In this document: positions 6,790-10,274 of the stretch, piece after piece
Layout: every line of letters starts with the position of its first letter
Position numbering within the stretch: position 1 is the first letter of the stretch
Assembly: GCA_018433265.1 (NCBI GenBank)
Contig: JAHDRO010000272.1
Location: 1-10,274 of the forward strand
DNA length: 10,274 bases
Source of the DNA: Bacteroidales bacterium
Lineage (GTDB): Bacteria > Bacteroidota > Bacteroidia > Bacteroidales > UBA932
Direction: 5' to 3'
Notes under the pieces: model-generated
The model's database searches: none
The model's input: the letters and a program-made list of their open reading frames with translations, nothing else
Told to the model about the DNA's origin: nothing
Position numbers and translations under genes: made by a program

Positions 6790-7970
6790 TTACTCAATAG
6801 TTATGATAATAGGACTTTCACTTGCTGAAAACAATGTGTAAATATTTTCAATATATGGGTATTTTATTTTAATTTTATTCAATAAAATATCAATTTCAGA
6901 TTTGGACATTTCAAAACCGTAATACACAGTCAGACTGTCACCTTTTTTGGATTTAGTTTTTCAATAGCAGTCATAGCTAAATCTATAATAGCATTTTTAT
7001 CAACAGATCTAGTTTGATCTATCAGTTCACCATTTATAAGAAGGTGACAAATATCGTTTGAGTGATTTAACTTAGCATAATTGGTGTAACTTGACAATCT
7101 TCTTATCTCTTTTTCGGTTGGAAGATTGTCAGTATACATCGACACTAATACGGATAATATTTCTATCTCATTCATTAAATAGATTGGTTTAGAAGTTCCA
7201 AGATTGATGTTTTCAGAGGATAAGATTAGTGTTTTATTGTTTATATATTCATTGATGATATTTTTCTTTTTATTGGTCAGTTCTTTATCCATAGCTGCAT
7301 CTGCTCCTGACATTGCGTATAGCGCTATAAGTCCAGGGCTAGATCCAAAAGCTAATATGTGGAAATCTTTGAATTTTAATTCATCATTAGACTGATCAAC
7401 ATATTGGCTGTGCATATCCCTGATGATAATATTGCTGATTCTTGAATTTTTGTAAACCTCTTCTACGACTTTGAGAGGATTGGATGTGTGCACATGGACA
7501 TAAATACCTGATGAGCTGCCTCTAGTTATAAACTCATCACCTAAACTCGAAAGAGATGATCTAATGATTGGCTCTAAATTTATTTCACCAGATATTTTAA
7601 ATTCCATGTCATAAGGATTTTCAAAATCAAAACTATCGTCATAGAGGAAGTAGTTTTTTTCTAAATCTATATCAATATCATCATTAACATCTATGCCGAC
7701 AGCTTTTGCAAGAGAACTGAAGAATAGATAGAGTCCCCAAGCGCCTGCATCGTAAGCATCTTTATTTTTCAATACAGACAGGATGTCCATTGTTTTTAGA
7801 AGTGCTTTTTTAGCTTCAAAAAACAGTTCTTGTATTAAATCAGTTAATGTGCTGGAGTTTGATGACTCGGATTTTTCAGCCACTTCTCTAGCTACAGTGA
7901 GGATAGTTCCTTCTTTTGGGCGCATTAATGAATTATACGAAGTCTCATATCCACACCTAAAAAAATGCAA
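6790..7970 (-). pseudogene. fakA: Truncated, frameshifted FakA-like (DhaL/DegV-domain) fatty acid kinase gene
   Basis: The main frame (7970-6930, 346 codons) matches FakA from the C-terminal part of its DhaL kinase domain (CGYETSYNSLMRPKEGTILTV, residues 6-26, in two overlapping motifs) through the middle domain (VHVHT, 158-162) into the C-terminal DegV-like domain. Three defects are visible. First, about the first 110 residues, including the Mg-ATP motif DGDTGTN, are absent; homology begins near plsY's start, and the only upstream start is a TTG without a Shine-Dalgarno site. Second, the frame stops early at 6930-6932, while the -1 frame continues for 49 open codons with the expected FakA ending (SLTVYYG to SESPIIITIE), stopping at 6790-6792. 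Third, the usual SGGKGL is AGAWGL, and the Cys that in S. aureus FakA binds zinc with the two His of VHVH is Asp121. A full FakA is about 550 residues. The simplest reading is a decaying gene. A programmed shift cannot be excluded, but it would not restore the N-terminus. Confidence 0.8.
6926..6948 (-). other. Frame-break site: A-AAA-AAG slippery heptamer with downstream hairpin
   Basis: On the minus strand the heptamer A AAA AAG (6948-6942) is in the correct phase for a -1 slip (CCA AAA AAG). Three codons later the zero frame ends at TGA (6932-6930). A small hairpin (ACAGT 6938-6934 with ACTGT 6930-6926, loop CTG) starts 3 nt after the heptamer and covers that stop codon. A -1 shift here joins exactly to the frame that encodes the missing FakA C-terminus. 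A simple loss of one A from the run would look identical. Confidence 0.6.
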
Positions 7971-8004
7971 ATCAATCAGAAAATTGAAAGCTAAGGTGAT
8001 ATAA

Positions 8005-8574
8005 ATGGATATTCTATTATTGATAATAGCTTATATATTAGGCTCAATTCCTACTGCATATATTGCTGGAAAAGTTTTTGCTAAGAAAGACATAACTAAG
8101 GTTGGAAGTGGAAATGTAGGGACAGTGAATGCTATTAAAAATATAGGGTTTCTCCCTGGAATTTTAACTTTTATAATAGATGCGGCAAAAGCTGTAGCAG
8201 CAATCGCAATTGCTAAAAATTTTAGCAAATCTGAGTTAATACCTTATTTTGCGTCATTCTTTGTCATTTTAGGACATAATTTTAGTATTTTTTTGAGATT
8301 TAAAGGAGGAAAAGGCTTAGCCTGTCTAGTTGGTATATTGCTGATTATTTCACCAATCACAATCTTGTATCTATTTGGATTCATTGGAATCCTTACACTT
8401 GCCTTTGGCAAAAGGGCAAATGCTGCTACTGGCATCGGCATATTTATTTTACCAGTATTGCTTTATTATCAAAAAGCGCCAATCGAAGGAGTTATAACGA
8501 GTTTTTTCATTTCTTTGTTAGTGATGTATAAGAATTTAGATTATATAAAAGCTTTTCTAAATAAAGAATCTTAA
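8005..8574 (+). CDS. plsY: PlsY-like glycerol-3-phosphate acyltransferase, divergent
   Basis: The product has 189 residues, strongly hydrophobic with several membrane spans, as in PlsY, which moves acyl groups from acyl-phosphate to glycerol-3-phosphate in the inner membrane. Family marks are LGSIPTAYI (12-20), the motif-1 segment GSGNVGTVNAIKNIG (34-48), IDAAKA (58-63) and the motif-2 segment GHNFSIFLRFKGGKG (90-104). Several normally conserved positions are changed: the motif-1 Arg is Lys45, the usual GATN is GTVN, and the C-terminal RHRxNIxR segment reads KNLDYIKA (176-183), so its His and Asn are Asn177 and Tyr180. AAGGTGAT lies a few bases before the ATG. The MFS gene follows 21 nt after the stop, so the two probably form an operon. 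The upstream side abuts the truncated FakA-like gene head-to-head, and no clear promoter was found. The family is secure; full catalytic activity is doubtful. Confidence 0.85.
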   Translation: MDILLLIIAYILGSIPTAYIAGKVFAKKDITKVGSGNVGTVNAIKNIGFLPGILTFIIDAAKAVAAIAIAKNFSKSELIPYFASFFVILGHNFSIFLRFKGGKGLACLVGILLIISPITILYLFGFIGILTLAFGKRANAATGIGIFILPVLLYYQKAPIEGVITSFFISLLVMYKNLDYIKAFLNKES

Positions 8575-8595
8575 TATTAGGAGAAGGATAAAATC

Positions 8596-9810
8596 ATGGA
8601 AAAACAATCCAAATATTCACCAGCAGTGACAGTTATTATTTTATTCGGAGTTATAAGCTTACTAGGCGATGCAGTCTACGAAGGCGCTAGAAGTGCAAAC
8701 AGCCAATATTTTAATCTTTTAAAAGTAAGCGCTACACAAGTAGGAATAGTATTTGGCATTGGAGAATTTGTCGGCTATGCATTGAGATTAATTGCAGGGA
8801 TTTTTTCAGATAAGACAAGAAAGTACTGGCTGTTTATTTTTCTTGGGTATGGGATGTTAGTAGTGGTTCCTTTAATGGGATTTACAATGAATTGGAATAT
8901 TCTAATCGTCTTGATATTGATGGAAAGGATAGGAAAAGCTTTGAGAAATCCATCTAAAGACACTATTGTTTCTGCAGTCGCTCAAAATCAAGTTGGCATT
9001 GGCTTTGCGTTTGGACTGCAAGAAGCTTTAGACCAAATAGGCGCTTTGGTTGGACCATTAATATTTACTTTGGTATTTTTAATTGCAGGAGAAAATGAAT
9101 TAGCACAATATCAATTAGGTTATAAAGCACTACTCATTCCATTTGTATTGCTAATGGGTTTTCTAATATTTGCACATAACAAGATAAAGAAAGAAAATTT
9201 GATTAAAGAAGTTCATGCAAAAGAATATAGAGAAGAACAATTACAACCTACTTTTTGGATATATACTGCTTTTACTTTTTTTGCAACTCTAGGATTTCTA
9301 AATTTCAGCATTATAGGATACCATTTAAAAGCTGAAGGTATATTCAGCGATGGAAACATCACTTTACTTTATGGTATTGCCATGGGGATTGATGCAATAA
9401 CTGCTCTTTTATTTGGCAAGATTTATGACAATTTGAAATCAAAAACAGGAATAAAGACATCAGGGCTTTTAACTTTACTTGCAATACCTTTTTTATCAAT
9501 CATATTGCCAATATTCACATTAACTGATTCAAAAGTGCTAGTAATTATTGGAATGATTGTTTTTGGTATTATAATGGGAGTGCATGAAACTATCATGAGA
9601 TCTGCAATTGCAGATATTGTACCTTTTTATAAAAGAGGTACAGGGTATGGAGTGTTTAATGCAGCATATGGTTTAGCGCTATTAGGAGGATCGTCACTAA
9701 TGGGGTTTTTATATGACAAAGGAATGACAGGTACAATCATCATTATTGCTATTGCATTTGAGATGGTTGCACTTATACTTTATCATAAGATGAATAAGAT
9801 GATTAAATAG
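8596..9810 (+). CDS. Major facilitator superfamily transporter
   Basis: The product has 404 residues with about 11-12 hydrophobic segments, normal for a 12-helix MFS permease. The loop between helices 2 and 3 carries a motif-A-like sequence (GIFSDKTRKYW). ERIGKALRNPSKDTIVSAV in the first half is typical of one MFS subgroup. A charged central loop (KIKKENLIKEVHAKEYREEQ) separates the two six-helix halves. AGGAGAAGG precedes the ATG by about 8-10 nt. It lies 21 nt downstream of plsY and is probably co-transcribed with it. Its substrate cannot be read from the sequence. The lipid neighbours make a lysophospholipid or fatty-acid-related cargo possible, but this is speculative. Confidence 0.85.
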   Translation: MEKQSKYSPAVTVIILFGVISLLGDAVYEGARSANSQYFNLLKVSATQVGIVFGIGEFVGYALRLIAGIFSDKTRKYWLFIFLGYGMLVVVPLMGFTMNWNILIVLILMERIGKALRNPSKDTIVSAVAQNQVGIGFAFGLQEALDQIGALVGPLIFTLVFLIAGENELAQYQLGYKALLIPFVLLMGFLIFAHNKIKKENLIKEVHAKEYREEQLQPTFWIYTAFTFFATLGFLNFSIIGYHLKAEGIFSDGNITLLYGIAMGIDAITALLFGKIYDNLKSKTGIKTSGLLTLLAIPFLSIILPIFTLTDSKVLVIIGMIVFGIIMGVHETIMRSAIADIVPFYKRGTGYGVFNAAYGLALLGGSSLMGFLYDKGMTGTIIIIAIAFEMVALILYHKMNKMIK

Positions 9811-9880
9811 GTGAATTGCATAATTATTAAAACGCAAAAAAGAAAAACATAAAATTTGACTTAGTGTAAAATAACTTATA

Positions 9881-9912
9881 TTGACAAGCGGACGACAAAG
9901 ATATATTATAAT
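9881..9912 (+). promoter_or_regulatory. Sigma-A-type promoter for the FMN riboswitch-ribU transcript
   Basis: TTGACA (9881-9886) is a perfect -35. A 17-nt spacer leads to TATTAT (9904-9909), a near-consensus -10; an overlapping TATAAT at 9907-9912 is exact but sits at 20 nt. Transcription would start just before the aptamer. The 9811-9880 stretch between the MFS gene and this promoter is AT-rich, and I see no terminator hairpin in it. Confidence 0.75.
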
Positions 9913-9919
9913 ATCAGAG

Positions 9920-10027
9920 TATCTTCAGGGCGAGGTGCAATTCCTCACCGGTGGTAAAGCCCACGAGCCGAAAGGTTGATCTGGTGAAATTCCAGAGCCG
10001 ACAGTATAGTCTGGATGAAAGAAGATT
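9920..10027 (+). ncRNA. FMN riboswitch (RFN element)
   Basis: The conserved RFN blocks occur in order: CAGGGCGAGGTG, TTCCTCACCGGTGGTAAAGC, CCACGAGCC, GATCTGGTGAAATTCCAGAGCC, GACAGTATAGTCTGGATGAAAGAAG. The closing P1 stem pairs ATCTTC (9921-9926) with GAAGAT (10021-10026). It senses flavin mononucleotide and controls the downstream ribU gene. A terminator follows within about 20 nt, indicating control by transcription attenuation: FMN bound means termination and less riboflavin import. Confidence 0.96.
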
Positions 10028-10042
10028 TTATTTGATTTTTGG

Positions 10043-10068
10043 CCCCGAAGATTGCTTCGGGGTTTTTT
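10043..10068 (+). terminator. Riboswitch expression-platform terminator
   Basis: CCCCGAAG (10043-10050) pairs perfectly with CTTCGGGG (10055-10062) around an ATTG loop and is followed by six T (10063-10068). The left arm overlaps a second copy of GAAGATT (10047-10053), the same sequence as the P1 3' strand (10021-10027). The P1 5' strand could therefore pair with it instead and block the terminator when FMN is absent. Confidence 0.9.
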
Positions 10069-10103
10069 ATTCCCGAAGTAATTTATAACTATGGAGGGAT
10101 AAT

Positions 10104-10274
10104 ATGTACACTTTAAGCAAAGACATGTGGAAGACAAAGACATTATCAAAATTGGCTGTATTAGGGGTAATAGCATTTGCGCTGATGCTTTTTGAATTTC
10201 CTCTAGTGTGGCTAGCACCACCATTTTTAAAATTAGACATTTCCGATTTACCTGCACTGATTGGTTCATTTGCA
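10104..10274 (+). CDS. ribU: Riboflavin ECF transporter S component RibU, N-terminal part
   Basis: The first 57 codons are present before the window ends. The sequence has a short polar N-terminus, a hydrophobic helix (LAVLGVIAFALMLFEFPL) and then FLKLDISDLPALIGSFA, a segment characteristic of RibU proteins. RibU is the membrane substrate-binding subunit that imports riboflavin together with the shared ECF T and A components. GGAGGG (10093-10098) lies 5 nt before the ATG. Control by the FMN riboswitch and terminator directly upstream agrees with the assignment: FMN excess should switch off uptake of its precursor. Confidence 0.93.
   Translation, partial: MYTLSKDMWKTKTLSKLAVLGVIAFALMLFEFPLVWLAPPFLKLDISDLPALIGSFA

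Noticed and set aside
6872..6888. Inverted repeat ATTTTATT-C-AATAAAAT between the convergent DegV and FakA-like genes
   Set aside because: All A-T, no following T-run on either strand, and it lies inside the FakA-like coding remnant; not a convincing terminator.
8993..9009. TTGGCATTGGCTTTGCG, a good match to the sigma-54 -24/-12 consensus with correct GG-N10-GC spacing
   Set aside because: It lies in the middle of the MFS coding region with no gene start downstream, and the codons encode ordinary Gly/Ile/Phe residues, so it is probably chance.
9925..10269. Minus-strand open frame of 114 codons over the riboswitch and ribU start
   Set aside because: It is antisense to a clear FMN riboswitch and ribU, has no recognisable domain and no ribosome site.

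Overview
The window is AT-rich, with strong purine-rich Shine-Dalgarno sites, tightly packed genes, a RibU-type vitamin transporter behind an FMN riboswitch, a DegV/FakA/PlsY lipid set and a sigma-54 activator. Together these suggest a low-GC Gram-positive anaerobe of the Clostridia/Tissierellia kind. No species can be named from the sequence alone.

Left third (1-5828): peptide and beta-aspartyl metabolism. The window opens inside an oligopeptide ABC transporter ATPase (OppF/AmiF type). A cyanophycinase-like S51 peptidase follows it, with start and stop codons overlapping. A small membrane-protein gene runs convergently. After it comes a three-gene plus-strand unit with a 1-nt gap and a 17-nt overlap: a sigma-54-dependent regulator with an unusual winged-helix C-terminus, an AstE/AspA-type zinc deacylase, and isoaspartyl dipeptidase (iadA). 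A clear intrinsic terminator ends the unit. Cyanophycinase releases beta-Asp-Arg dipeptides from cyanophycin and IadA splits beta-aspartyl dipeptides, so the region reads as a locus for uptake and breakdown of isoaspartyl or cyanophycin-derived peptides. No cyanophycin synthetase is in view. The IadA carries Glu where the E. coli enzyme has its metal-bridging carbamylated Lys.

Middle (5829-9810): lipid-type genes. A DegV/FakB-family fatty-acid-binding protein faces a broken FakA-like kinase gene on the minus strand. That gene has lost its N-terminal third of the kinase domain and has a frame break at a canonical A-AAA-AAG slippery heptamer. Head-to-head with it is a PlsY-like acyltransferase whose conserved motif residues are substituted, followed by an MFS transporter 21 nt downstream. 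In the standard pathway FakB presents fatty acid to FakA, and PlsY uses the acyl-phosphate. Here the kinase gene is damaged and PlsY is divergent, so the set looks like a decaying or repurposed paralogous module.

Right end (9811-10274): a sigma-A-type promoter, an FMN riboswitch with a terminator, and the start of ribU, cut by the window edge.
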